Shown here: positions 16,530 to 25,197 of the stretch, in pieces | Layout: each line of letters opens with the position of its first letter | Position numbering within the stretch: the stretch's first letter is position 1 | Source of the DNA: Thermostichus sp047461615 | GTDB lineage: Bacteria > Cyanobacteriota > Cyanobacteriia > Thermostichales > Thermostichaceae | Reading direction: 5' to 3' | NCBI RefSeq assembly: GCF_047461615.1 | Contig: NZ_JANSHI010000001.1 | Span: 186,001-250,000 of the forward strand | DNA: 64,000 bases | Notes under the pieces: model-generated | The model's input: only the letters and a program-made list of their open reading frames with translations | Database searches by the model: none | What the model was told of the DNA's origin: nothing | Program-made: the position numbers and the translations under genes

Positions 16530-18236
16530 CTAAGCAGAGCTAGCTAGTTGCAGCTGGCGCAGTTGGGCTGCTTGCTTGAGAAGAGCTTCCACGAAGCTCA
16601 TCGCTTCCTGGGCGGAGTGGCCGGCAGCCAGTTGGGCCAGTTCTTCCCGGCGCTCCTTTTCTCCTAGAGGATCCACCCGCACGCAAGTTCGCCCTTCTTG
16701 CACCACTTTGTGAACCCGCAGGTGGTGATCCGCTAGGGCAGCAATCAAGGGTTGGTGGGTAACGCAGAGAACTTGGTGGCTACGGGCAAGCTGGTGCAGT
16801 TTGGCGGCAATGGCCTGTGCTACCTTGCCGGATACGCCGACGTCGATCTCGTCAAAGACCAGAGTAGCCACCGGATCGACGCGGCTGAAGACTGCTTTTA
16901 AGGCCAGGAGAAAACGGCTCATCTCGCCGCCGGAGGCAATGTCGGCTAGCGGTTGCAGGGGCTCCCCAGGGTTGGGACTAAACCAAAAGCTCACCTGATC
17001 CACCCCTTCGGCAGTGGGAGATCCGGCTTGAATCTGCACCTGGAACTGCACGCCGCTCATCCCCAGGGGTCTGAGTTCCTGCAGCAGGGCTCTCTCCAGT
17101 TTCCGGGCTGCCTGCTGCCGCAGTTGGGAGAGCCTCTGGCAGTGGTGCTCCAGCTCCTGGGCTGCTTGGTTCAGCTGCGCCTCTAGTTCCTCCAAGTCGG
17201 TGCTCTCGTCCCGCAGGCGGGCTAGCTCCACCTGGACCCGCTCCGCATGAGCCATCACCTCCGCCAAGGTGGGGCCGTATTTGCGGCAGGCCTGGCGCAG
17301 TTGAGCTAAGCGCCGTTCAATTTTGCTTAACCGACTGGGATCGGCCTCCAGGGCCTCGCTGTAGCGCAGCAGCTCCCGCCCCGCTTCCTCTACCTGCACG
17401 AGGGCGTTGCTAACCATTTCCGCCAAGGGGGCAAGCTCGGGATCCCGTTGAGCCATGCTCCGCAGCAGCCGCTCGGCCTGGGCCAAGAGATCGGCAATGG
17501 CTGGCGAGCCGCTGTCATTTTGGTAGAGCAGTTGGTGGGCGGCATGGCTTTGCTGCCGCAACTCCACCCGGTGGACTAGGCGCTCCCGCTCCCGCTCCAG
17601 TTTGCTCAGCTCCTCGGGATCCTCCAGGCGCAGGGCAGCCAGCTCTCGGGCTTGCAGCTCCAACAGATCTAGGCGCTGCAGGCGCAGTTGTTGAGTCTGC
17701 TGCCGGGACTCCATTTCAGCTTTGAGCTGGCTCCAGGTCTGGTAGCAAGCTGCCACCTGGGTCCGTGCCCGCAGCAGCTCTTCGCCGCCAAAGGCATCCA
17801 GCCAGCGGCGCTGGGCTTGGGGAGACTGAATTTGAGCCGTTTGCCCTTGGGCAGTGATCTCCAGCAGTTGGGAGCGCAGCCTGAGCATCTGGGCTTTGTT
17901 GACCACCACCCCGTTGACTCGCAGGCGGCTGGTGAGCTTGCCGCTACGCACCACCAGTTCGCGGCTGCAGACCAGGCCCTCTTCCAGGGGCTCGATCTGT
18001 TCCTGCTCTAGCCAGGCTTCCAGATCGGCATTGGGTTGAAAAATAGCTTCCACTAGGCCCCGCTGGCTGCCACTGCGCAAAGCCCGCGCTGGCCCCCCCA
18101 AAGCCGCATCGAGAGCCTCGAGAATAATGGACTTGCCTGCCCCCGTTTCCCCGGTAAGCACGTTGAGCCCTGCCCCAAAGGGGATCTCCAACTGCTCAAT
18201 CAGGGCGAAGTTTTCAATCCGCAACAGGCGCAGCAT
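16530..18236 (-). CDS. recN: DNA repair protein RecN
   Basis: 568 residues, an SMC-like ATPase acting in double-strand break repair and recombination. MLRLLRIENFALIEQLEIPF is the usual RecN N-terminus and GLNVLTGETGAGKSIILEAL is Walker A. Long coiled-coil arms (residues about 150-370) are rich in Q, E, L and R, with a hydrophobic break in the middle. The C-terminal lobe has LQPLADIASGGEMSRFLLALK (signature) and TLVFDEIDVGVSGKVAQAI (Walker B and D-loop). It is convergent with the LivF gene, eight bases apart. Confidence 0.95.
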   Translation of the reverse strand: MLRLLRIENFALIEQLEIPFGAGLNVLTGETGAGKSIILEALDAALGGPARALRSGSQRGLVEAIFQPNADLEAWLEQEQIEPLEEGLVCSRELVVRSGKLTSRLRVNGVVVNKAQMLRLRSQLLEITAQGQTAQIQSPQAQRRWLDAFGGEELLRARTQVAACYQTWSQLKAEMESRQQTQQLRLQRLDLLELQARELAALRLEDPEELSKLERERERLVHRVELRQQSHAAHQLLYQNDSGSPAIADLLAQAERLLRSMAQRDPELAPLAEMVSNALVQVEEAGRELLRYSEALEADPSRLSKIERRLAQLRQACRKYGPTLAEVMAHAERVQVELARLRDESTDLEELEAQLNQAAQELEHHCQRLSQLRQQAARKLERALLQELRPLGMSGVQFQVQIQAGSPTAEGVDQVSFWFSPNPGEPLQPLADIASGGEMSRFLLALKAVFSRVDPVATLVFDEIDVGVSGKVAQAIAAKLHQLARSHQVLCVTHQPLIAALADHHLRVHKVVQEGRTCVRVDPLGEKERREELAQLAAGHSAQEAMSFVEALLKQAAQLRQLQLASSA

Positions 18237-18333
18237 ACCCCACCTGCCCGACGCGTCGCTAGCGGTGGCTAGGGCAGTTCTGTCTCAGGTTAGCGCAGCT
18301 GCTCCTGGAGCGAGGTTAGAAAGGAGGTTGCCC

Positions 18334-18633
18334 TTAGGTCTCCGGCGTTTCCCCTGGTTTATCGACTTGCTCGGGCGTGGTGTCGAGGGTTTCAGGGGTT
18401 GCCGTTACTTCCTGAGCAGGAGGGCTAGGCTCGGTTTCTGGCTCTAGGGCAGCAGGGGGGATCTCGGCTTCAGGTTCAGAAGCAGCAGCGGTGGAGGGAA
18501 CGGCTTCTTCTTGCTTTTGCCGCTCGTAGCGGCGCCGTTTGAGGGCTTCGTCCACCCAGACATAGACCAAGCTGAGAAGGGAGAGCCCTGCCGTTGCCAC
18601 TAAAACCCAGAGTAGAGTGTTGTCTATCGCCAT
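18334..18633 (-). CDS. Small membrane-anchored acidic protein, unknown function
   Basis: 99 residues: one N-terminal transmembrane helix (LLWVLVATAGLSLLSLVYVWV), a basic stretch (EALKRRRYERQKQ) marking the cytoplasmic side, and a long low-complexity tail rich in E, P, T and A. The tail is probably disordered. No family recognised. ATG 18633 is preferred over an in-frame TTG at 18642. It lies 97 bases upstream of recN on the same strand. Confidence 0.5.
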   Translation of the reverse strand: MAIDNTLLWVLVATAGLSLLSLVYVWVDEALKRRRYERQKQEEAVPSTAAASEPEAEIPPAALEPETEPSPPAQEVTATPETLDTTPEQVDKPGETPET

Positions 18634-18735
18634 TAGGTGCAATCCACCAAACGCTGCTGCCTGTGGAGAAATACTGCTTCCTGAATCTTACCGTTGAAGT
18701 TGCACTGCCTAGTCCAAAGACGGAAGCCGTCTGCC

Positions 18736-19362
18736 ATGCGCTACCTCAAGTTTTATAAACCCTACGGCGTGCTCACCCAGTTTACCGACCCGGCAGGGCG
18801 CCTCACCCTCAAGGCCTTCATCCCAGTGCCCAGCGTCTATCCGGTGGGGCGGCTAGATCGCGATAGCGAAGGACTGCTCTTGCTCACCGATGACGGCCAG
18901 CTCCACGCCCGCCTGATCGATCCCAAATTTGGCCACAAGCGCACCTACTGGGTGCAGGTGGAAGGGATCCCTACGCCGCAGGCTCTGCAACAGTTGCAAG
19001 AGGGAGTGATCATCCAGGGGCGAAAGACCCGACCGGCTGAGGTTAGAGTTCTGGCCGAGGAGCCGGATCTGCCACCGCGGGATCCGCCCATTCGCTTTCG
19101 CCGCTCCATCCCCACCACCTGGCTGGAGCTGACGCTGCGGGAAGGTCGCAATCGCCAGGTGCGCCGCATGACTGCTGCGGTCGGGATCCCGACGCTAAGG
19201 CTGGTTCGGGTAGGACTAGGCCCCCTTTCCCTAGCGGGGCTGGCTCCTGGCCAGTGGCAAGATCTCAGCGAGGCGGAGTTGGCCCACTTGCGGCAGTGCT
19301 GTTTTGGCCAGTCGCGCCGTCCTCGGCTTGGGCGGGAGTTAGGCTTACAGCACTCCTTTTGA
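18736..19362 (+). CDS. rRNA pseudouridine synthase, RsuA/RluE-like
   Basis: 208 residues. MRYLKFYKPYGVLTQFTDPAG and YPVGRLDRDSEGLLLLTDDGQ are the RsuA-family core; the Asp in GRLDRDSEG is the catalytic residue that attacks uridine C1'. REGRNRQVRRM is the second conserved block. There is no S4 domain and the length fits RluE, the enzyme that modifies 23S rRNA U2457 in E. coli. The start at ATG 18736 aligns with family members; the frame is open to 18694. Its last 18 bases overlap convergently with the end of hisB. Confidence 0.88.
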   Translation: MRYLKFYKPYGVLTQFTDPAGRLTLKAFIPVPSVYPVGRLDRDSEGLLLLTDDGQLHARLIDPKFGHKRTYWVQVEGIPTPQALQQLQEGVIIQGRKTRPAEVRVLAEEPDLPPRDPPIRFRRSIPTTWLELTLREGRNRQVRRMTAAVGIPTLRLVRVGLGPLSLAGLAPGQWQDLSEAELAHLRQCCFGQSRRPRLGRELGLQHSF

Positions 19363-19965
19363 GCTAGGGATCCCATCTTGTCGGCGCGGATCCCGTTCTA
19401 CGGCCATGCGCAGGGCGCGGGCAAAGGCCTTGAAACTGGCCTCGACGATGTGGTGGGCATTGAGACCCGCCACCTGGCGGATGTGCAGGGTAAGCTGGGC
19501 GTGGTTGGCCACCGCCTGGTAAAACTCGCGCACCAACTGGGTCTCGTAGCGGCCAATGCGTTCGACAGTCAGCTCCAGACCATAGCTGAGGTGGGGGCGC
19601 CCGGAAAAGTCCAGCACTACCTGCACCAAGGCCTCATCCAAAGGCGCCCAAAAATGGCCAAAACGGTAAATGCCGCGCCGATCCTGCAGCGCCTGCGCCA
19701 GCGCCTGTCCCAGGGCAATGCCCACGTCCTCATTGGTGTGGTGGTCGTCGATGTGCAGATCCCCCACGGCCTTGATCTGGAGATCAATTAGCCCATGGGT
19801 GCTGAGCTGAGCCAGCATGTGGTCCAAGAAGGGGATCCCAGTGTCGATCTCGTACTGCCCTCTGCCATCGAGGTTGAGATGCACTTGAACGTCCGTTTCG
19901 TTGGTGCGGCGGTGAACCGAGGCCGTCCTGGGCTGCAGTAGGCGGGGGGAGTCGATGGCTGTCAT
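19345..19965 (-). CDS. hisB: Imidazoleglycerol-phosphate dehydratase
   Basis: 206 residues, single-function HisB of histidine synthesis (dehydration of imidazoleglycerol phosphate). Metal-binding histidine blocks are present: GIPFLDHMLAQLSTHG, DLHIDDHHTNEDVGIALG, and near the C-terminus NAHHIVEASFKAFARAL. The N-terminal RTASVHRRTNETDVQV is normal for the family. It stands alone, as his genes do in most cyanobacteria; hisIE is about 10 kb away in this window. Convergent overlap of 18 bases with the pseudouridine synthase gene. Confidence 0.96.
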   Translation of the reverse strand: MTAIDSPRLLQPRTASVHRRTNETDVQVHLNLDGRGQYEIDTGIPFLDHMLAQLSTHGLIDLQIKAVGDLHIDDHHTNEDVGIALGQALAQALQDRRGIYRFGHFWAPLDEALVQVVLDFSGRPHLSYGLELTVERIGRYETQLVREFYQAVANHAQLTLHIRQVAGLNAHHIVEASFKAFARALRMAVERDPRRQDGIPSSKGVL

Positions 19966-20086
19966 GGCAAGGGTAGGGGAGCACTAGGAAGTCCCAGCTC
20001 TAGGATCGCACAGGTAGGGGTGTCAGAATCAGCGTCTTTGGCAAGGGGGGCAGGCGGGCTCAGGTTGCAGAGGGGGAGAGTGTTCC

Positions 20087-21496
20087 TTGCAGGATTGGCA
20101 GCAAGTTCAACGGGCCCTCAAGCAGTACTGGGGCTACGAGGCGCTACGCCCACCTCAGGAGCAGGTCATCCGCGCCTTGCTGGAGAAGCGGGATGCGCTG
20201 GTGGTGTTGCCGACGGGTTTTGGCAAGTCTCTGTGCTTTCAACTGCCGGCTCTGCTGCAGACAGGGCTGACCCTGGTGGTCTCGCCTCTGATTGCCCTGA
20301 TGGAAGACCAGGTGCAGGATCTCTGGAAGCGCCGTCTGCCGGCGGCCTGTTTGCACAGCGAGCTGGATCCAGCTCTGCGCAAGCGGGTGTTGCGGGCTTT
20401 GGAGGAGAACCGGCTGCGTCTACTGTATCTGGGGCCGGAAACCCTCTTCAGCCCGCCAGTCTGGGAGCGGCTGCAGCAGGTGCCCCTCAACGGCCTCATT
20501 GTTGACGAGGCGCACACCTTGGTGCACTGGGGGGGATCCTTCCGGCCCGACTACCGCCGTCTGGGGTTGGTCCGCCCTGCCCTGGGCCAGCCTACCTTTC
20601 CCATTGCCGCCTTTACCGCCACTGCCGATCCCGAAACCCTCAGCCGCCTGCGCCACATCCTCGACCTGCAGAATCCGGAATGCATTCGCGCTGACCCGCT
20701 GCGAACCAACATTTCTCTCAACGTGGCGGTGGCCTGGAGCCCAGCGGATCGCCGTCGGCGCCTGCTGCGCTTTCTGGCGGAAAACCCCGGCTCGGGCCTG
20801 GTGTACGTGCGCACGCGACGGGATGGGGAGGAGCTGGCCGAGTGGTTGGGCCGCCACAACCAGAAAACCGCCACCTACCACGGCGGCCTGGAGGCGGGAT
20901 CCCGCCGTCGGCTGGAGCGGGCCTGGCTGGAGGGCGAGCTGCGCTTTCTGGTCTGCACCAACGCCTTCGGCTTGGGGATCAACAAGCCCGACGTGCGCTG
21001 GGTGCTGCACTTTCACCCGCCCCCCAACTTAATGGACTACCTGCAGGAGGTGGGTCGAGGCGGGCGGGATGGCGGCCCTTGCCAGGCCCTGATGTTGGTC
21101 TCCGAGCCGACAGGCCTCTTGGATCCCACCGATCGCCAGCGCCAAGCCTATTCCTATTCCCAGCAGGAGCGCTTGCTGGCCCAGGCGCGGCGTTTGCTGC
21201 AAACGCTGCCCCCCCAGGGATCCTACGCCGACTTGCCCCCCGGAGAGACGCGGGTGGCCCTGGGCCTGCTGCAGGAGATGGGCTGTCTGCACTGGCCAGA
21301 TCCCTTTCACTTTCAAGTGCTGCACCGCCGCTGGCAGCCGCCGCCGCGGCAGGATCCCTGGCAGGGGATGGACGACTTCATCCACAGCCGCGGCTGTCGC
21401 TGGCAGGTAATCCTGCGGCATTTTGGCTACCCTGAGAACCAGCCTGGCCTGCCCTGCGGCACCTGCGACCGCTGCCGGGCTTCCCAAAGGCGCTGA
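20087..21496 (+). CDS. recQ: RecQ-like ATP-dependent DNA helicase
   Basis: 469 residues, shorter than E. coli RecQ (about 610). Helicase motifs in order: LRPPQEQVIRALL, Walker A LVVLPTGFGKSLCFQLPALL, VVSPLIALMEDQV, IVDEAHTLVHWG (DEAH variant), AAFTATADPE, FLVCTNAFGLGINKPDVRWV, and motif VI DYLQEVGRGGRDG. A compact C-terminal zinc-binding end (CGTCDRC) remains, but the HRDC domain is missing. The likely start is TTG 20087 with AGGGGGAG about ten bases upstream, as no ATG fits. A role in recombination or replication restart is inferred from the family. Confidence 0.88.
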   Translation: MQDWQQVQRALKQYWGYEALRPPQEQVIRALLEKRDALVVLPTGFGKSLCFQLPALLQTGLTLVVSPLIALMEDQVQDLWKRRLPAACLHSELDPALRKRVLRALEENRLRLLYLGPETLFSPPVWERLQQVPLNGLIVDEAHTLVHWGGSFRPDYRRLGLVRPALGQPTFPIAAFTATADPETLSRLRHILDLQNPECIRADPLRTNISLNVAVAWSPADRRRRLLRFLAENPGSGLVYVRTRRDGEELAEWLGRHNQKTATYHGGLEAGSRRRLERAWLEGELRFLVCTNAFGLGINKPDVRWVLHFHPPPNLMDYLQEVGRGGRDGGPCQALMLVSEPTGLLDPTDRQRQAYSYSQQERLLAQARRLLQTLPPQGSYADLPPGETRVALGLLQEMGCLHWPDPFHFQVLHRRWQPPPRQDPWQGMDDFIHSRGCRWQVILRHFGYPENQPGLPCGTCDRCRASQRR

Positions 21497-21562
21497 TGGG
21501 TGCTTGCCCAGCCTTGTGGCCAGCGATAGGATCCCCTCGCTGAAGACTTTCCTGGAGTGTCC

Positions 21563-23341
21563 ATGGGTAGTTCTGGACCCCCGGTTGCAGCGCTTGAGCA
21601 GCCCTTGTCCCTGGCGCAGCAGGTGGCGCAACTGCTAGTGGTGCCGGTCTCGGCCCGCCTGGGATCCCAGGCTCCTCCCCGAGAGGTTCTCAAGCGGCTG
21701 ATCCAAGAGGTGGAGATTGGAGGCATCTGGATTACTGAGGGTCATGTGGCTGAGGCCCTGCTCCTCATTGAGGAGGCGCAGTCTTGGGCGACTCTGCCCC
21801 TTCTTGTGGCAGCCGAGGCCAGTCGCGGCCTGGCTCTGCAGGGAGCCACTTCCTTCCCCCACCCCCTAGGCCTGAGCCGCCTGGGCTCTGAGGCCGAGCG
21901 CTGGGCGGAACAGTGGGGAAGGATCACGGCGCGGGAGGCGGCGGCCATCGGCATCAACTGGCTGCTTGGCCCGGTGGCTGAGCCCCTGGGGCAGGGTCTA
22001 GCAAGACTGGCGCTGGCGGAGGAGCCACAGCTGGCGTTGCAACTGGCGCGGGCCTTTGTGCGCGGCTGCGAGCAAGCGGTTCCGGAGGGGATTCTAACCA
22101 CCGCCAGAGCCTTCCCCGGCCAGGGCTGGGCAGAGGGGCGGGCCAACCCCCTGCTGTTGCTAAAGCCAACTGCTGACCCCTGGTGTCCTCGCCTAAGCCT
22201 CACCTTGGAGGAGCTGCAAGCAGGACCCTGGCTGCCCTTCCGCGGTCTGGTGGACCAGGTAGGAGCCATCTCGGTTGCGCCAGTGGTGCTGCCGGAGTGG
22301 GACGAGCGCTGGCCGCTCTCTCTTTTGCCGGGGCGGCTGACCCAGCTGCTGCGCCAAGAGTGGGGGTTTAGCGGTCTCATTGTGGCAGAGGGCCTCGACC
22401 AAAACTTCCTAGCCAACCTGGCTGATCCCCCCCTGCTGGCGGTTCGGGCTCTCCAGGCCGGCGCCGACCTCCTTTTGGCCCCTCCCGACCCTTTGGCGGC
22501 TCTCGCAGCCGTTGTGGAAGCTGTGCAGCGGGGATCCCTAGACCCCCAGGCCATTGCCCAGTCGGTAACGCGGCTGCTGCGGGCCAAGCAGCGGCTTTTT
22601 CCCTCCGCCTCGGCCCTACTCAAGCAGGTGTGGCCGCCCCTGGCAGAAACGGACTTTAGCTTGCTGCCTGGCTGGATGGGGGCTCGGGTCAACCGCGGTT
22701 TTCCCGACGAGCACCTAAAACCCCTGCTGCTGGGGGATCCCCTCGCCAAGGATTCACCCCTTGCCAAGCTGTTTAGCGCCCGCTCCCACCTTCCTAGGGC
22801 TGCCCAATTGGGATCTCTTCTAGCCGAGAGCGACATTGCCCCTTGTCAGGCAGCCATGGCCCGCGGCGGAGTGACCGGCGGTCAGCCTCTGCCTCTCCCC
22901 TTGCCGCCTGGCAGTTGGAACTGGATCTGGCAAGATCTCTCCCTGGGCGCTGAGGCGGCGCTCCTAGCCGAGTCCCCTGCCCTGAGCATTCCCGCTAGCC
23001 TGGGTCTTCCGCCCCTACTCAGCCATTCCCTTACCCCCTTGAGCTTGCTGGAGGCAGCCCTCAGTAGCGGCGGCCAGTTGATTTTCCAGGCCTTTGTCCA
23101 CGAGGCTCTGCCCAACTACGTGGTGGATTGGCTGGGGCGGTGGCGGGAGCGGATAGCAGCCGTTGTTACTTATGGAAACTTGGCGGTTTGTCATCGCCTC
23201 CAGAGTTACTTTCAATGGGCCAACGCCATCCACAGCCTCAACGCCGATCCCCTTGCTCAATTGACAGTCATGCAACGCCTGTTTCCCAGCCGACTCATGC
23301 TGGAGAAGTCCAGGCCTCAGCAAGCTGCTGCAGATCATTAA
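21563..23341 (+). CDS. Glycoside hydrolase family 3-like protein with altered active site
   Basis: 592 residues. The first 340 residues follow the NagZ/beta-glucosidase GH3 barrel: IGGIWITEGHVAEALLLIEEAQ, LLVAAEASRGLALQG, GINWLLGPVAEP, FPGQGWAEG and SGLIVAEGLDQ. In active NagZ enzymes the last two are KHFPGHG and SDDL-type segments. Here the lysine-histidine and the second histidine are replaced, and the nucleophile aspartate position reads Glu. The second half is a poorly conserved C-terminal lobe. It may be a non-catalytic carbohydrate-binding homologue or have altered chemistry. ATG 21563 is taken as the start; a GTG at 21557 is possible. Confidence 0.75.
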   Translation: MGSSGPPVAALEQPLSLAQQVAQLLVVPVSARLGSQAPPREVLKRLIQEVEIGGIWITEGHVAEALLLIEEAQSWATLPLLVAAEASRGLALQGATSFPHPLGLSRLGSEAERWAEQWGRITAREAAAIGINWLLGPVAEPLGQGLARLALAEEPQLALQLARAFVRGCEQAVPEGILTTARAFPGQGWAEGRANPLLLLKPTADPWCPRLSLTLEELQAGPWLPFRGLVDQVGAISVAPVVLPEWDERWPLSLLPGRLTQLLRQEWGFSGLIVAEGLDQNFLANLADPPLLAVRALQAGADLLLAPPDPLAALAAVVEAVQRGSLDPQAIAQSVTRLLRAKQRLFPSASALLKQVWPPLAETDFSLLPGWMGARVNRGFPDEHLKPLLLGDPLAKDSPLAKLFSARSHLPRAAQLGSLLAESDIAPCQAAMARGGVTGGQPLPLPLPPGSWNWIWQDLSLGAEAALLAESPALSIPASLGLPPLLSHSLTPLSLLEAALSSGGQLIFQAFVHEALPNYVVDWLGRWRERIAAVVTYGNLAVCHRLQSYFQWANAIHSLNADPLAQLTVMQRLFPSRLMLEKSRPQQAAADH

Positions 23342-23577
23342 GAGAAAGTTAATGCCGTTACGGATTGTTGGCAGGAAGGGGCTCCTAAGCTATTGTATTG
23401 GTGGAAATGTAAAAGATTGAAACGTCTCTCTCAGGGTTGTCCGCTGTGCCTTTCTTCTTCCCCCACCTCGACATTTCCAGTAGCCCTCGCTTGGCTTTTG
23501 GCAAGGGAGGAGGGCAAGCCTGCTCTCAGCCCTCCAGGTGGCAGCCCCTGAGCCCATTTTTTGCCCTCCTGCAGGCG

Positions 23578-23934
23578 ATGTGGTCAGTTGACTGGGCGAG
23601 GAACCTGGGATTGAGTCTAGCTCTTGTGGGTCTAGCGGTCTTTGGCTGGAGTTGGCTAGCGGCAGCCATGCGGCCGGATCCCTACACCGAGGCTGTTTTA
23701 AGTCTAGAAGGGCAAGCCAGCAGGGGAGCCTCGCTATTTGCCCTTAACTGTGCGGCTTGCCATGGCGAAGAAGGGGATGGCCGTGTGGGCCCCAGCCTGC
23801 GGGGAGTAAGCAGCCGCCGCTCCGACCGGTTTATTATTTACCAAGTAACTAGCGGCAAAACCCCGCCCATGCCCCAGTTTCAGCCTGATCCCCAAGCAAT
23901 GGCAGACTTGCTTAGCTACCTGAAAACGCTCTGA
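23578..23934 (+). CDS. cytM: Cytochrome cM
   Basis: 118 residues. An uncleaved-looking N-terminal hydrophobic helix (LGLSLALVGLAVFGWSWLAAAM) precedes a class I cytochrome c domain: FALNCAACHGEEGDG with the CxxCH haem motif, and MPQF giving the likely axial methionine, ending in MADLLSYLKTL. Size, anchor and motif match CytM, a low-abundance cyanobacterial c-type cytochrome implicated in suppressing heterotrophic respiration or in stress. The frame is open upstream to 23437 but the ATG at 23578 matches the known size. Nine bases separate it from the next gene. Confidence 0.85.
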   Translation: MWSVDWARNLGLSLALVGLAVFGWSWLAAAMRPDPYTEAVLSLEGQASRGASLFALNCAACHGEEGDGRVGPSLRGVSSRRSDRFIIYQVTSGKTPPMPQFQPDPQAMADLLSYLKTL

Positions 23935-23943
23935 GGCCGGCTC

Positions 23944-24615
23944 ATGGGCCTGACACAGCAGCTTGCTTGCTATGCTCTCTGGCTGGCCTCCGTTTTTGCT
24001 TTTGCGGAATGGCTGCGCTCCCAGCAGGTAGACGGCGAATGGGTGCGCAAAGTTATCCACATTGGCGTAGGCAACATCATCTTGCTGGCCTGGGCCCTCC
24101 AGGTGCCCCGCTGGGTGGGAGTGGGGTTCTCCCTGGTGTTTGCGGGCTTGGCGCTGCTCTCCTACCGGGTGGCCATCTTGCCTAGCCTAAACGGCGTTGG
24201 GCGGCGCAGCTTCGGTACTTTTTTTTACGCTGTCAGCATTGGTCTACTGATCTTCTGGTTTTGGCGGCCCCAGCAACAAGTTTTCGCTGTCATTGGCATT
24301 CTGGTGATGACCTGGGCCGATGCCCTGGCGGGGCTGGTGGGCAAAAGCTGGGGCAAACACCTCTATCAACTGGGATCTCTCCAAAAGAGCTGGGAGGGAT
24401 CCCTGACCATGTGGGTGGTGAGCAGTTTGGTGATGGCACTGCTGCTTGTGGGGTACTTTGGCTTCTCCCCCTTGTTGCTTGCTGTCAGCGTCGGGGTGGG
24501 GGGGGTGGCCATGGGCTTGGAGATGTTGTCTTGGTGGGGGCTGGACAATCTGACTGTGCCATTGGGCAGCGCCAGTCTCTGCTTTGCTCTGCTGCAGCTT
24601 CTCAACTATCTGTAA
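23944..24615 (+). CDS. Phytol/dolichol kinase family membrane protein
   Basis: 223 residues with six or seven transmembrane helices. EWVRKVIHIGVGNIILLAW and VMTWADALAGLVGKSWGKHL (the conserved D-A-x-A-x-x-x-G block) with QKSWEGSLTMWV are the CTP-dependent phytol/dolichol kinase signatures (VTE5-like). In cyanobacteria and plants this enzyme rephosphorylates phytol freed from chlorophyll for tocopherol synthesis. Substrate assignment is by family. Close spacing to cytM suggests co-transcription. Confidence 0.82.
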   Translation: MGLTQQLACYALWLASVFAFAEWLRSQQVDGEWVRKVIHIGVGNIILLAWALQVPRWVGVGFSLVFAGLALLSYRVAILPSLNGVGRRSFGTFFYAVSIGLLIFWFWRPQQQVFAVIGILVMTWADALAGLVGKSWGKHLYQLGSLQKSWEGSLTMWVVSSLVMALLLVGYFGFSPLLLAVSVGVGGVAMGLEMLSWWGLDNLTVPLGSASLCFALLQLLNYL

Positions 24616-24684
24616 CGATTGCTACCAGTTACAGGCCAGACTAAGCCCAGGCCCAGCAGGGGCTGCTCTTCCTGCTGCTGCAAA

Positions 24685-24972
24685 CTAGAGGTGGGACTCG
24701 TCGCCGCTCAGCAGCCAGGTAACCGAGACTCCCAGCGCCTTGGCAAAAGCCACCAGTTCTTTGTCGATGACGCGCCGTTTGCCCTTTTCCACCTGGCCAA
24801 CCTTGACGTAGTCCAAATGCACACCGTACTTGGCCAGGCGACCCGCCAGTTGATCTTGGGTTAGCTGCAACTTCTCTCGTACCCAGCGCACCCGCTCTCC
24901 AATCAAGTTGGCCGCAGGGCGGTGCTGGTCCTTTCCAGCTTGGGGGGTCTGATGGCTTCTCCGGCGCCCCAT
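24685..24972 (-). CDS. XRE-family helix-turn-helix regulator
   Basis: 95 residues. A basic N-terminal tail (GRRRSHQTPQAGKDQHR) precedes an XRE/Cro helix-turn-helix: LIGERVRWVREKLQLTQDQLAGRLAKYG, then VKVGQVEKGKRRVIDKELVAFAKALGVSVTWLL. It has no ligand-binding domain, so it is a small DNA-binding repressor or adaptor. It is divergent from the sigma factor gene (225-base gap) and could act there, which is inference only. Confidence 0.8.
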   Translation of the reverse strand: MGRRRSHQTPQAGKDQHRPAANLIGERVRWVREKLQLTQDQLAGRLAKYGVHLDYVKVGQVEKGKRRVIDKELVAFAKALGVSVTWLLSGDESHL

Positions 24973-25197
24973 GATAGCCTAAGCTAGCACGATTTTGTCG
25001 GAGCAGGTAGCCTAGCTGTCTCCTAGGCATCCTACATCAAGCTCTGGATCGAAAATTGCTCACAGCCGTTTATGTCCAGGATGCTTGACCTATCAATCTC
25101 CGTTACTCCCGCCTACAGGGAAGAGAATTCTTAGCAAGAATGACTAGCATGATCGATTTTCGCTTACACAGGAGGAGAAACTTTCCTAGACTAGGGA

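Noticed and set aside
21742..22836. Open minus frame of 364 codons
   Set aside because: Antisense to the GH3-like gene, rich in Arg, Ala and Ser, with no recognisable motif.
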